Assembly (NCBI GenBank): GCA_050789445.1
Contig: JAILXR010000001.1
Location: 868,001 to 932,000, forward strand
Source: JAWSVE01 sp050789445
GTDB lineage: Bacteria > Pseudomonadota > Gammaproteobacteria > Pseudomonadales > Cellvibrionaceae
Direction: 5' to 3'
Length of the DNA stretch: 64,000 nucleotides
Part shown: piece after piece, positions 16,220 through 24,772 of the stretch
How the letters are laid out: each line of letters opens with the position of its first letter
Position numbering within the stretch: the first letter of the stretch is position 1
Notes under the pieces: model-generated
What the model was told of the DNA's origin: nothing
Seen by the model: the letters and a program-made list of their open reading frames with translations, nothing else
Database searches by the model: none
Program-made: the position numbers and the translations under genes

Positions 16220-19189
16220 GTGAAAATCCTAACAGAAGAAGAAATCGCCGATTACCACGCCTCCCCAATGATCAGCTCCGAGAGCCAAGATTATGAATTT
16301 TCGTTAGATGACAATGAGCAGTTCTTCATCAAGAAGCGCGAATCGGAGGACATACAAATTTACTATCGGCTGTTACTTGGCTACTTCAGACTAAAACCCA
16401 TAAAAATCCAGTTTGATCCAGACAGGTCGGAACTGGATCTGAAATTTATCGTTGGAAAATATTTTCCATATTTGAAGCGAGACCTGATACCTCTCACTGC
16501 GGCCAGAAAATCCAATATTTACAGTCGGATATTTGCAGCAGTAGGAGTTAAACCATTTAATACGAGCGTAGAGGAACAGCTAGAGAAATACCTTTGCCAG
16601 GAGGTTAGGACCAAGTTGGATCCACGTGAGTTGCTTGATCAAGCATTGGACTGGCTTGATCACCGCGATATTGAAAGGCCGTCCTACCGGATCATTAGCC
16701 AGGTTATCGCAAGCGTTATCTATTCAGAGAATTCCCGAGTAAAAGAGTTAGTAAAAAATAACCTTTCGGACAACACGAAGGACATTTTGACGAGCCTGCT
16801 CCAGGACGCAAAATCGAAAGATGTTTTCGATGCGATTCGATATCAATCGACCGATTTTAGACCATCCCAGGTTAACAAAGAGACGAGAGCTTATGTCTGC
16901 CTGAGCCAAATATATGAAGAAATTAAAGGAATGGTTACCCAACTCAAGTTATCGAAGCCCGTTATTGAATACTATGCCACTTTGTTCAACTACCACGATG
17001 CGTGGGAGCATAAAAGATCTGATCCTCTGAATTTCTACCTATATTTTTCGTGCTTTATATGCTTGAGATTTACAGAAATCACGGACTATTTCGTATTGGC
17101 ATTCGATTACCACTATAAGAATACGCATGCGTCTGCGAAGGAGTTTGTAAAAATAAGAATTATTAGCGAGCGGGAGGGGATGGCGGAGTTAATGATCAAG
17201 GTGGGTGAAGTGTTGGATCTTCACGGCAGCGCAAAGGTATCCGATCTAGAGCTAAGAAAAAAATCAGAAGAGATTTTGCCATCCGATCAGCGAGTGATCG
17301 TCGCCAAATATCTTAAGTCAATAAATGTTGATGAGGAGGCCTATTACTGGGAATACATTGACTCGATAAAAGACAGCAGCCTTAAGCTTCTTAGAAAGGT
17401 CTTCAAGTTCCTTAAATTTGTGGAACCGTCCAGCAATTTGTCACTGTTTGTTCAAGCGATGAAACTGAAATCGGAGTTGGATACAGACGGGAAATGCCAA
17501 ACGTTTGACGATAGGCTAATTTACAAGAAAAACAGAGTACATCTATACGACGAGGAGAAATCTTTAATATCCCATAGGGCAGAATATTATACTTACCGTT
17601 TAATCTCTGGTCGCCTCAGCAAAACACATTGGGGAGTCGAGAACAGTTCCGAATTCTCTCCGCTGGAGGAATCTCTCGTGGATCTTGATGTGTTTGAAAA
17701 AGACGGCGATACCATGATAGAGGCGATTAACTCCGTCAATCTGGATACGCCTATAGAAACACTCTTGGCACAGAAACATGCGCGATTTAGCGAATTGACG
17801 AAGAGGGTAGTGGAGAGAATCATCAGCAGGGAAAACGAATCTGTTATTTTATCTACCACAAGTGGTAAGAAAACATGGACCGTAAAGCAAATGAAGGGAA
17901 ATGCTGAGGTTAATGACCGTATCTTTTTAAACCTGCCCAAGCGTGGGATTTCGTCGGTTATCGCTATCGTCGCAAGAGAAACTGGCTTTTACGAACGAAT
18001 TCGACACATTAAACACCGTCAAAAAGATCCAGGTTTTTCAGGAAAGCTTATATCGTGTCTAATTGCTAATGCGACTCGACTCGGTGTGCATAAAATGGCA
18101 GACCTTTGTCCTTTTTCGTACGATGAACTCAAAAATTTCGAATCCAATTATTTGAGAGCGTCTGCGCTCGAAAATGCGGCTGATTGTATCAGCGATGAAA
18201 TCGCCAAGTTAGGGATTTTTAAGTATTACAATTTCCGACCAGATGTTATTCACGGAAGCATAGATGGTCAAAAGTTTCGATCCAAGAGAAATACTGTTAG
18301 AACCCGTTATTCGAGTAAAGATTTTGGCAAGGGAAAAGGATTGTCAGCGCTCACGCTATCAATAAATCACGTGCCAGTAAATGTTGAAATAATGCCTCTG
18401 AATCATCATGAGTCTCATTATACATTTGATCTTCTCTACAATAACACCAGCCAGTTACAACCTGATGTGGTCTCAACGGATACCCATGGCACCAACAAAT
18501 GTAATTTCGCTTTATTGGATTTGTTTAGTTGGGTTTTCGCGCCGCGATACCGGGATGTTGCTAGTGAGCTGGACAAAATGTTTTCCGTTTCTGAAACAAA
18601 AAAAGGGCTTTCAATTGAGCTCGCAAAGCCCATTGATGATCAAAAGATTATTGATGGTTGGAAGCATGCTCAAAGGATTTGTGTGTCATTGCATCAAAAG
18701 GAAGTAAAGCAATACGAAATTGTCAAGAAGATTTCGCGCTCTACTGAATCCGATAAGATGCTCGATGCGTTGCGTGAGTATGACAGGCTGGTCAAGGCGA
18801 TTTATCTCTTGGAGTATGTTGATGATGACAACCTAAAGCGCTATGTGCAAAAGGCGCTTAATAGAGGAGAGGCCTATCATCAATTGCAAAGAGCCATTTC
18901 TAAAGTGAATGGTCCATCGAGCTTTCGTGGCAAAAGCGACAGGGAGATTGACGTATGGTATTCGTGTGCCCGCCTTCTTGCTAACTGTACTATCTTCTAT
19001 AATTCTGCGCTCATGTCTAATGCACTTAGCAGATTGGAGAAACAGAATAAAGGACCTTCGGCAGATGCTCTAAAAAAGATTTCACCGGTCGCCTGGGAGC
19101 ATCTTGTTTTTAATGGGGAGTATCCACTTGACGATATTGTTGAGCTGCCCTCAATTCTGGATCTGTCGCAAAACATTTTAAACGAGTAA
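16220..19189 (+). CDS. tnpA: Tn3-family (Tn4651-like) transposase TnpA
   Basis: From a GTG at 16220 the protein is 989 residues (an ATG at 16187 would add 11 residues). It begins KILTEEEIADYHASP, like other Tn3-type transposases. The C-terminal half holds the DDE catalytic core: D in HGSIDGQKFRSK, D in VVSTDTHGTNKCNF, and E in KALNRGEAYHQLQRAI, followed by CTIFYNSALMSNAL. It performs replicative transposition and creates cointegrates. It lies 168 bp inside the left inverted repeat and reads inward. The full-length open frame suggests it is intact. The nearest resolution genes, tnpS/tnpT, are about 34 kb away within the same element. Confidence 0.95.
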   Translation: MKILTEEEIADYHASPMISSESQDYEFSLDDNEQFFIKKRESEDIQIYYRLLLGYFRLKPIKIQFDPDRSELDLKFIVGKYFPYLKRDLIPLTAARKSNIYSRIFAAVGVKPFNTSVEEQLEKYLCQEVRTKLDPRELLDQALDWLDHRDIERPSYRIISQVIASVIYSENSRVKELVKNNLSDNTKDILTSLLQDAKSKDVFDAIRYQSTDFRPSQVNKETRAYVCLSQIYEEIKGMVTQLKLSKPVIEYYATLFNYHDAWEHKRSDPLNFYLYFSCFICLRFTEITDYFVLAFDYHYKNTHASAKEFVKIRIISEREGMAELMIKVGEVLDLHGSAKVSDLELRKKSEEILPSDQRVIVAKYLKSINVDEEAYYWEYIDSIKDSSLKLLRKVFKFLKFVEPSSNLSLFVQAMKLKSELDTDGKCQTFDDRLIYKKNRVHLYDEEKSLISHRAEYYTYRLISGRLSKTHWGVENSSEFSPLEESLVDLDVFEKDGDTMIEAINSVNLDTPIETLLAQKHARFSELTKRVVERIISRENESVILSTTSGKKTWTVKQMKGNAEVNDRIFLNLPKRGISSVIAIVARETGFYERIRHIKHRQKDPGFSGKLISCLIANATRLGVHKMADLCPFSYDELKNFESNYLRASALENAADCISDEIAKLGIFKYYNFRPDVIHGSIDGQKFRSKRNTVRTRYSSKDFGKGKGLSALTLSINHVPVNVEIMPLNHHESHYTFDLLYNNTSQLQPDVVSTDTHGTNKCNFALLDLFSWVFAPRYRDVASELDKMFSVSETKKGLSIELAKPIDDQKIIDGWKHAQRICVSLHQKEVKQYEIVKKISRSTESDKMLDALREYDRLVKAIYLLEYVDDDNLKRYVQKALNRGEAYHQLQRAISKVNGPSSFRGKSDREIDVWYSCARLLANCTIFYNSALMSNALSRLEKQNKGPSADALKKISPVAWEHLVFNGEYPLDDIVELPSILDLSQNILNE

Positions 19190-19199
19190 AGGCATTTCA

Positions 19200-19997
19200 T
19201 TAGTTATCTTGTATGAAGGGCTTGATACATGTCCCGCAGACAATTTTTAAACCCGGTTTTCCCCAGACTTGGGAAAAGCAGTTTGAACAGTAGTACTTGG
19301 TCTTGCTTGAAGGCTTCTGTGGCCGAGAAGTTACATTTTCAGACGGAAAGTTATCGCGCAAAGATGCCTCAATGGCTGCGGTGAAAGCATCCATATCCAC
19401 GCCCAAATCGATTTCTTTCACCGTGCTGGAGCTAACACTCAATGCTGCTGACGTTGAGGTAGACATGGGAACATTTTTTGAAGACAGTGTTGCAGGTGGT
19501 TTTGGCGTAATGGAAATGGTGTCAAACCAAATCAACTCAAAACCTTGTTGAATAATGTCTTCGACAGCAGATTCAAAAGGCCCACCTTCGATAACATAGT
19601 CCATCATTCGTTGGCCAACGGTGTTTCCACCCGGTTTGCCTGTGGACGATGGCATTAGACCAATGGCTATCATTTTTTGGCTCCACTCCTGGTTGTGGTA
19701 GCCGTTTCGCGTGGGTGAGCCAAAGTGAGCTTGCCAAATATGAACCATCTCATGGCATAATGTTTGGAGAATTTCCGTCAATGGGAAGTTTGCAAAATAT
19801 TCCGGGTTGATCGCAAGCTCGTCGATCGATTCATTGTGCTTGTTTTTCCATCGATTAAAGGAAACATAGCCCATTAATCGGCTTTGTCTCTGGAAAGTGA
19901 TGAGACATTTGGGCAAAGCATCTTCAAACAGCCGCGCATTAAAAAACGCGTAGGCCACTTCAAATATTTTATACGTCTCTTCGCTGATCTCAGCCAT
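19200..19997 (-). CDS. SprT-like zinc metallopeptidase-domain protein
   Basis: The 265-residue protein has an SprT-like domain in residues about 8-130 with the zinc motif HEMVHIWQAHFG (HExxH) and the usual strand RLMGYVSFNRW before it. A low-complexity linker follows. The C-terminus is a zinc ribbon (YYCSNCFSQVWG...VCGTC). Family knowledge: SprT/Spartan proteins cut DNA-protein crosslinks, and mobile elements often carry distant members. It converges on tnpA with only 10 bp between stops. A 14-bp palindrome (20014-20027) sits just ahead of its start and may be its operator. Confidence 0.9.
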   Translation of the reverse strand: MAEISEETYKIFEVAYAFFNARLFEDALPKCLITFQRQSRLMGYVSFNRWKNKHNESIDELAINPEYFANFPLTEILQTLCHEMVHIWQAHFGSPTRNGYHNQEWSQKMIAIGLMPSSTGKPGGNTVGQRMMDYVIEGGPFESAVEDIIQQGFELIWFDTISITPKPPATLSSKNVPMSTSTSAALSVSSSTVKEIDLGVDMDAFTAAIEASLRDNFPSENVTSRPQKPSSKTKYYCSNCFSQVWGKPGLKIVCGTCIKPFIQDN

Positions 19998-20013
19998 TGG
20001 TTAAAATTTGTGC

Positions 20014-20027
20014 GTATCGTACGATAC
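20014..20027. promoter_or_regulatory. perfect 14-bp palindrome ahead of the SprT-like gene
   Basis: GTATCGTACGATAC is self-complementary and is flanked by TTTGTG and ACAAA, extending the symmetry with a one-base offset. It lies 16 bp upstream of the SprT-like start codon, a natural repressor site. The binding protein is unknown, and the site differs from the XRE-type boxes at 22.5 kb. Confidence 0.45.
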
Positions 20028-20281
20028 ACAAACCTCCAATAATGGTTATAAAAATATTTATTTATATTCTTAATGAGGATATGTCTTTGATTTCAGTACG
20101 ATTATACAGAAAGTGGACCAAGAACTATGTGTTTTGGTGTACTCATTAATTCAAATAGGTACAAAAAAAAGGATTTGTTGTTCATAAACACACGTTAGAT
20201 GAATGGGCAAGCGCCTCACTGGCATAGTGTCGATGCGAGTGGTTGTCCGATTTCAATCAGGAAGGAAAGCGTGAAGCTAAA

Positions 20282-20497
20282 TCAGGTTATTCTTCGGAGT
20301 TTATGGCGAGGGACGATGAGGGTTTGGGTAGGCGTTCCATCCGGGAGGCGCTGAAGCACAGTTATCGAAAGGTCGTGTCCGGATTCTTCTTTAGTCCCGC
20401 TTCCATTTCGAATCGCAGCGAACTTTAAACTGGCGGTCCTGCGCTTCTTCTCAAAGGCCATTCGAGTCAGTGGTTCGCGGTACGTGGTGGTGCTCAT
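20282..20497 (-). CDS. small basic hypothetical protein coupled to the helicase gene
   Basis: A 71-residue basic protein (MSTTTYREPLTRMAFEKKRR...) whose ATG overlaps the helicase stop codon as ATGA, the usual sign of translational coupling. The C-terminal half (LSITVLQRLPDGTPTQTLIVPRHKLRRI) looks like a compact beta-rich domain. I recognise no family. Its coupling suggests a helper of the helicase. The 280 bp between its stop and the SprT-like start contains no clear gene. Confidence 0.6.
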   Translation of the reverse strand: MSTTTYREPLTRMAFEKKRRTASLKFAAIRNGSGTKEESGHDLSITVLQRLPDGTPTQTLIVPRHKLRRIT

Positions 20498-21927
20498 CCA
20501 ATCACCGGCGAAAAGTTAATCATGCGTTTTCGAAATCGCCCGAATAAGCCCAGAGTCGTCTCGTAGGCTTCAGCTAAGGTGGTGAAGGGGAGAGCGGTAC
20601 TGTCTTCTTCAAGTTCCCCCAGCGATAACAGCCCAGGCTGATACTCTTGATCTTCACCAGTATCGTTCGTTTTAATTGTAACTATCTCATTGGTACCGGA
20701 TTCGGTCTCTGCTTCTACTTGGTCGGTCAAAAGCGGTTGCAGACTTCCCTCCATTGTCTTGAGTGATACGGTATTAGCCGCAGGAATATCTTCAGCGACC
20801 CGATGTGCATATTCGATTAATTTAGGCTCGGCTGGCATGATGAGTAGCGCTTCTTCGTTGCCACTATTTTGTACCCTCAAAATCCTGCCCAGTACTTGTC
20901 GAAAATACAATTCTGTTTTAACGCGAGTCAGGTGACAACAGACCTGTAAACGAGGAATATCGGTGCCTTCGCTGATCATGCCGACCGAGACGATCCACCG
21001 GGTCTGTCCATCGCGAAAATGTTGAATCGCCTGTTGAGATTCGTCATGCAAATACGTCACCACCGTGGGAGATTCTTCGCAAATGCTTTCTAATATTGTG
21101 GCGATAAGCACCGCATGTTCCACTGAAGCTGCGACGATGAGCCCGCCTGCGTTTGGTTGAGCCCGCCTTAACGTGTTGAGGGCTTTGTGGCTTTGCTCAA
21201 CCAGATATCGAATGAGTGTGAGGTTTTCAAGAAGTTGCTGGTATGTGCACCGAGAGGACTTCAATAGATCACCAATGGATCCATAGACGTCTTCTTTCCC
21301 ATTGTTTTGTACAGTGATTTTTTCATTGTCTATTACGGTGATTTTGGGCGTACGGCAAACGCCATCTTTGATAGCTTCTGCCAAACCATAGCTGTAGTCG
21401 CAGTGGACTTTTCCTTCCCGGCAATACGACGTCAAAGCGATGGGAATCCGATCCGAACGCCAGGGCGTGCCGGTTAACGCGAGACTGTAGGTTGCCTTAC
21501 CTTGAATATGCTGAATGATCTTTTGACCCCAGGCGTTGGCATTGCCGAGATGGTCGCCGGAGCAATGGTGGATTTCATCAAAGATAACCAAGGTGCGATG
21601 TGTTTTCATCAATGACCAGAACGATTGGCCAAGATTGAGCATGGATTGGTATGTTAATACATTGCCTTTTGAGCCTAACAATCCGTTTAAACGAGCCCCT
21701 AAAACAGACTCCAAGGTTGACTGAAAGGAAAGGGAGACATTGAGCGATGGGGAAAAGCAGAAAACAAGATCGATCTCTCCGTTTTCAAGCAACCTTTTGG
21801 CAACGGTAGACGCCATGTACGTTTTGCCGGCACCGGGAGTGGCCAAGCATAGGAAATGGTTTTGACCGTTGCTAAAACGGGTTATGCAGCGTGACACAGC
21901 TTCGCGCTGCCAGCGTCGTAATTTCAT
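20494..21927 (-). CDS. SF2 DEAD/DEAH-type helicase
   Basis: The 477-residue protein has both RecA-like domains of a superfamily 2 helicase. N-terminal RWQREAV is a Q-like motif, followed by Walker A ATPGAGKTYMA, Walker B VIFDEIHHCSG and motif III LALTGTPWRSD. The C-terminal domain has VSVGMISEGTDIPRL and motif VI RQVLGRILRV. This layout is that of ResIII/UvrB-like DNA translocases found on plasmids and integrative elements. It is the middle gene of a minus-strand group, 5 bp after a winged-helix-like gene and overlapping a 71-residue gene. Its role in the transposon is unknown; replication, repair or defence are possible. Confidence 0.9.
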   Translation of the reverse strand: MKLRRWQREAVSRCITRFSNGQNHFLCLATPGAGKTYMASTVAKRLLENGEIDLVFCFSPSLNVSLSFQSTLESVLGARLNGLLGSKGNVLTYQSMLNLGQSFWSLMKTHRTLVIFDEIHHCSGDHLGNANAWGQKIIQHIQGKATYSLALTGTPWRSDRIPIALTSYCREGKVHCDYSYGLAEAIKDGVCRTPKITVIDNEKITVQNNGKEDVYGSIGDLLKSSRCTYQQLLENLTLIRYLVEQSHKALNTLRRAQPNAGGLIVAASVEHAVLIATILESICEESPTVVTYLHDESQQAIQHFRDGQTRWIVSVGMISEGTDIPRLQVCCHLTRVKTELYFRQVLGRILRVQNSGNEEALLIMPAEPKLIEYAHRVAEDIPAANTVSLKTMEGSLQPLLTDQVEAETESGTNEIVTIKTNDTGEDQEYQPGLLSLGELEEDSTALPFTTLAEAYETTLGLFGRFRKRMINFSPVIG

Positions 21928-21932
21928 GTCTA

Positions 21933-22487
21933 TTACCGGGGACTGTGGGATGACAGAAGGCTTTCCAGCGCTTTGATTTTTCCCAACAGTAGGGCACTTC
22001 GTTCTCTGGCTTCCGAATAGAGAGATTGTGCTTGCTCGCTGAGTTCAGGCAACTCCTTACATAGAGACTCGTATTCCTCCGCCTCACCCAACGCACATAA
22101 CATGTCGGATCGGTGTTTACTGAGTCTTTCTCTTAACGCGGCGACGGGCGTACTGGGTGGAGCCGACTGAGTTTTGGCGACCGAACCCGTTTGGGAGGGG
22201 GTTGTTGAGGATGACTCTTTGCTTCGTGATCCAGGTTGAGGTGATCTGAACTTCTGTGTAAGCCGATACCTTGGCCACCCACCATCGTCAGGCAGTTTTT
22301 CCATCAAACCTGATTTCATCATTCGCATCATATTCCGGTAGATGAATTGCCTCGCTGGTTTTTTACCTTTATGCAGGCTTTCCGGATGTTCTAAATAGTG
22401 TGTCGTCAGTTCTGCAACGGTGAAGGACTCTCCCTGGATTTCGTTAAGTGCGTGAAGGAGTTCAGTTTTCATCTGGATTATGCTCAT
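21933..22487 (-). CDS. winged-helix-like / coiled-coil hypothetical protein
   Basis: The 184-residue protein has an N-terminal winged-helix-like half (residues about 1-80: TVAELTTHYLEHP, then ARQFIYRNMMRMMKSG). It then has a Ser/Pro/Thr-rich linker and a C-terminal coiled coil (about 120-180, rich in L, E and A). I know of no named family. It is the first gene of the helicase group and starts 66 bp from the divergent XRE regulator, across two palindromic operators. It is likely a DNA-binding partner of the helicase (inference). The helicase ATG lies 5 bp after its stop. Confidence 0.65.
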   Translation of the reverse strand: MSIIQMKTELLHALNEIQGESFTVAELTTHYLEHPESLHKGKKPARQFIYRNMMRMMKSGLMEKLPDDGGWPRYRLTQKFRSPQPGSRSKESSSTTPSQTGSVAKTQSAPPSTPVAALRERLSKHRSDMLCALGEAEEYESLCKELPELSEQAQSLYSEARERSALLLGKIKALESLLSSHSPR

Positions 22488-22507
22488 GACGTAAATTGGC
22501 GCGTATT

Positions 22508-22526
22508 TGTCTCGAATTTCGCGACA
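22508..22526. promoter_or_regulatory. XRE-type operator 1 (near-perfect 19-bp palindrome)
   Basis: TGTCTCGAATTTCGCGACA matches its own reverse complement except for one symmetric pair and the centre. It lies between the divergent helicase group and the XRE regulator gene. With operator 2 the centres are about 27 bp apart. TGTC...GACA half sites are shared by both. Confidence 0.65.
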
Positions 22527-22533
22527 TTCTACC

Positions 22534-22554
22534 TTGTCTCTATCATCGAGACAA
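22534..22554. promoter_or_regulatory. XRE-type operator 2, overlapping the regulator start codon
   Basis: TTGTCTC and GAGACAA flank a 7-bp spacer, giving a 21-bp dyad ending on the A of the regulator ATG at 22554. A site there would block its own gene when bound. Pairing with operator 1 suggests co-operative autorepression together with control of the divergent genes. Confidence 0.65.
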
Positions 22555-22793
22555 TGAAACCGTCCTCATACTCACCTCACTACGACAAACTGCGCGCCTG
22601 GATGAAGCAAAAACGGGAGGAGAGTGGTTTGTCTTTGAGAGCAGTGGCTGACATCGTAGGTCGTCATCACTCTGTGGTAGGTAAAATGGAGCAAGATCGG
22701 CGAAAGATTGAATTGATGGAGTTCGTTGCCTACTGTGAAGCTATTGGCGCTGATCCACACGAAGGACTCAGCATTATCTTGTCAAAGTGTTGA
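22554..22793 (+). CDS. XRE-family transcriptional regulator
   Basis: I start at the ATG at 22554, which gives a 79-residue protein that is almost entirely one helix-turn-helix domain (LRAWMKQKREESGLSLRAVA, then HHSVVGKMEQDRRKIELMEF). A longer open frame upstream to 22398 overlaps the divergent gene and is not needed. Small XRE proteins of this size are typical of mobile-element controllers, comparable to restriction-modification C proteins. Two palindromic operators lie immediately upstream, one overlapping the start codon, which fits autorepression plus control of the helicase group. Confidence 0.9.
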   Translation: MKPSSYSPHYDKLRAWMKQKREESGLSLRAVADIVGRHHSVVGKMEQDRRKIELMEFVAYCEAIGADPHEGLSIILSKC

Positions 22794-22922
22794 TTTACCG
22801 AAATGATTAACATGGTGCGAACCCCTAATGCATCGGGTTTCTTGGAACTATGTCTAAAACTTTCACTCTGAATTTCGATTAAACTGAATAGCGTTCAAGG
22901 CTTAAGGCTTAAATAACTTAAT

Positions 22923-23351
22923 GTGAATAAATTACGATCCACTCATTGGGCAAAGAGAGCCCTAACCGTCATGATGATCTGCGCGTTATTGCTGCAGGTT
23001 CAGTCGGTTTTTGCCTGTCAAATGATGGATCACAGCGGGCCGATCGAGCATTGCTGCTGCGATGAAGAAAGTTCATCGATGGCAGTCGCTGAACATCAAA
23101 ATTCTGCGATGCAATGCTGCGACTATGGGGTGGAAATCTCCATGGACGTAAATATTGATGAAGACCACCCCGTCCTGCTCACCTCGCATTCCTCACTCGA
23201 TCCTCCGCCAATTGCTGTCTTTTTTATTCTGGCCGCGTTATGGCCCGACTTTGAACAAGCTTCTCCGGCCCCGGTCCTTTGGGATCTGGACGCCCAGCCC
23301 GCCCATCCAGGTACTGATACCTGGCTGTCTACCTTGCGTCTGCGCATCTAA
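22923..23351 (+). CDS. Cys/Met/His-rich exported protein at the head of the Cus operon
   Basis: The 142-residue protein starts at a GTG and has a signal peptide (hydrophobic core VMMICALLLQVQSVFA). The mature part carries likely metal-binding clusters: CQMMDHSGPIEHCCCDEES and AMQCCDYG. A short hydrophobic stretch (IAVFFILAAL) lies near residue 100. It is the first gene of a plus-strand unit followed by TolC-, CusB- and CusA-like genes, so a copper-binding periplasmic role is probable. I know no characterised homologue. The start is not certain because the ribosome-binding site is weak. Confidence 0.65.
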   Translation: MNKLRSTHWAKRALTVMMICALLLQVQSVFACQMMDHSGPIEHCCCDEESSSMAVAEHQNSAMQCCDYGVEISMDVNIDEDHPVLLTSHSSLDPPPIAVFFILAALWPDFEQASPAPVLWDLDAQPAHPGTDTWLSTLRLRI

Positions 23352-23458
23352 CACACTCCTCCGATCCTGACTCGCTCGGGACAAAATCCGTTGTTTTTAC
23401 TTATACCGGCAGCTTTGAATGGCTGACGGCTAAACCGAAATTTTTAGAGGAATTCCTC

Positions 23459-24772
23459 GTGATTTTTTACAAATTCCTGGTGCCAATCACATTGGCACTG
23501 TTTGGCGTCGTATTCTGGTCCGCTCCGACAACCGCTATGGAAGAACCAGAGTGCAGCATCCCCACAATTGTGAGGGCTGAAGACCTCGTTAGGCATTCAC
23601 TAGCATGTAATGGTACTCAACAAGCGATTAACGCCCGCTGGCAAGCACAACAACTTCGCGCCGAGGTCGTTGGCTACTTAGATGACCCGAAACTCTCGGT
23701 GGGTGTCGCCCCACAAACCCTGGACGATGAGCGATTCGACGATGGGTATATCGTTGAGCTCAGCCAGCCCTTGCCCTGGCCGGGCGTTTTGTCATTGCGA
23801 AAACAAGCGTCAGGCGCCCAGGCCGATGCCATGGAGGCCATGCAATGGCAGGGGCGGGTAAATCTCGCCAAGCAAGTTCGCCTGGTCTATGCCCAGTGGC
23901 AATACCACCAGCAATTATTAGAAATTAATCATCGCCATCAGGCGCTCTGGCAAGCGTTTCTTGCCGTCTTGCGTGCAAAGTACGCTGCGGGCACTGCGGC
24001 CAAGTCTGATGTCTTGCATGCAACGCACGAACACCATGTGTTGTTGCAGGAAGCCATTGAGCTAAAAGCACGTATTGAGCGCGATCTCAGTGAAATGAAG
24101 CGATTGGGCAATCTGGAGCAAGGTACGCGCGTTGAGTTGAACACCCGCCTACCGCTAACAGATTTTCCAGCCGAGCAATGGCGGAGTTCCATGGCCAAGC
24201 TCGACCAGCAGCCACGTATGCAAATGCTAAACGCACAACAGCAGCAAAAAAACTACGAACTCTCTTTAGCCGAAAAAGATAGCTACCCCTCGTTCAATGT
24301 CATGGCGCGGTATAACAGCTTATGGATGAATGATGAGCAACGCTGGGTAGTTGGTGTAGGTGTCAACTTGCCGCTTGCGTTTGGCAAACGCAGCCGACGC
24401 GAGGATAGCCTGCGCGCTGAACAACGCGCCCTGCGTTGGGAACAGAAGGATCTGAACGCCGAGCTGCGAGAGGTGTTGACTCAAACACACAGCCATTGGC
24501 AACAGGCGCAGGACGTTTACGCCCTGTACCAACAAGACCTTCTGCCGCTTGCTGAGGAAACCCTCACCACCGCGCAAGACGAATATCAATCGGGAAGCGG
24601 TGACTTTTTAACTTTGCTCACCGCGCAACGTAAGTTGCTCTCCACTCAACGTGCGGCTGAGAAGGCTCTGCGTGATCAATATATGCATTTTTCCCAGCTT
24701 TTGGCGGCGTCAGGCGTGGTTTTCGAAACCGACCTTTATGCCGACGCTTCAGAGGACGCTAGCAATGAATAA
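23459..24772 (+). CDS. cusC: CusC/TolC-family outer-membrane efflux protein
   Basis: The 437-residue protein starts at a GTG behind AGAGGAATTC. It has a signal peptide and the two-fold repeated helical barrel of outer-membrane efflux proteins. PLPWPGVLSLRKQASGAQAD (near residue 105) and LPLAFGKRSRREDSLRAE (near 300) mark the equivalent loops of the two repeats, and LLTAQRKLLSTQRAAEKALR closes the second. It should form the outer-membrane channel of the Cus-type pump. Its stop overlaps the start of the adaptor gene by 8 bases. Copper is inferred from the adaptor and pump downstream. The symbol is by position and family. Confidence 0.88.
   Translation: MIFYKFLVPITLALFGVVFWSAPTTAMEEPECSIPTIVRAEDLVRHSLACNGTQQAINARWQAQQLRAEVVGYLDDPKLSVGVAPQTLDDERFDDGYIVELSQPLPWPGVLSLRKQASGAQADAMEAMQWQGRVNLAKQVRLVYAQWQYHQQLLEINHRHQALWQAFLAVLRAKYAAGTAAKSDVLHATHEHHVLLQEAIELKARIERDLSEMKRLGNLEQGTRVELNTRLPLTDFPAEQWRSSMAKLDQQPRMQMLNAQQQQKNYELSLAEKDSYPSFNVMARYNSLWMNDEQRWVVGVGVNLPLAFGKRSRREDSLRAEQRALRWEQKDLNAELREVLTQTHSHWQQAQDVYALYQQDLLPLAEETLTTAQDEYQSGSGDFLTLLTAQRKLLSTQRAAEKALRDQYMHFSQLLAASGVVFETDLYADASEDASNE

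Noticed and set aside
20040..20280. Short open frames between the 71-residue gene and the SprT-like gene
   Set aside because: They are brief, without start signals, and show no recognisable product; HTLDEWASASL looked transposase-like but is too short to support.
22800..22860. AACCC/GGGTT hairpin after the XRE gene as terminator
   Set aside because: The stem is only five pairs with a 10-nt loop and no T-run.
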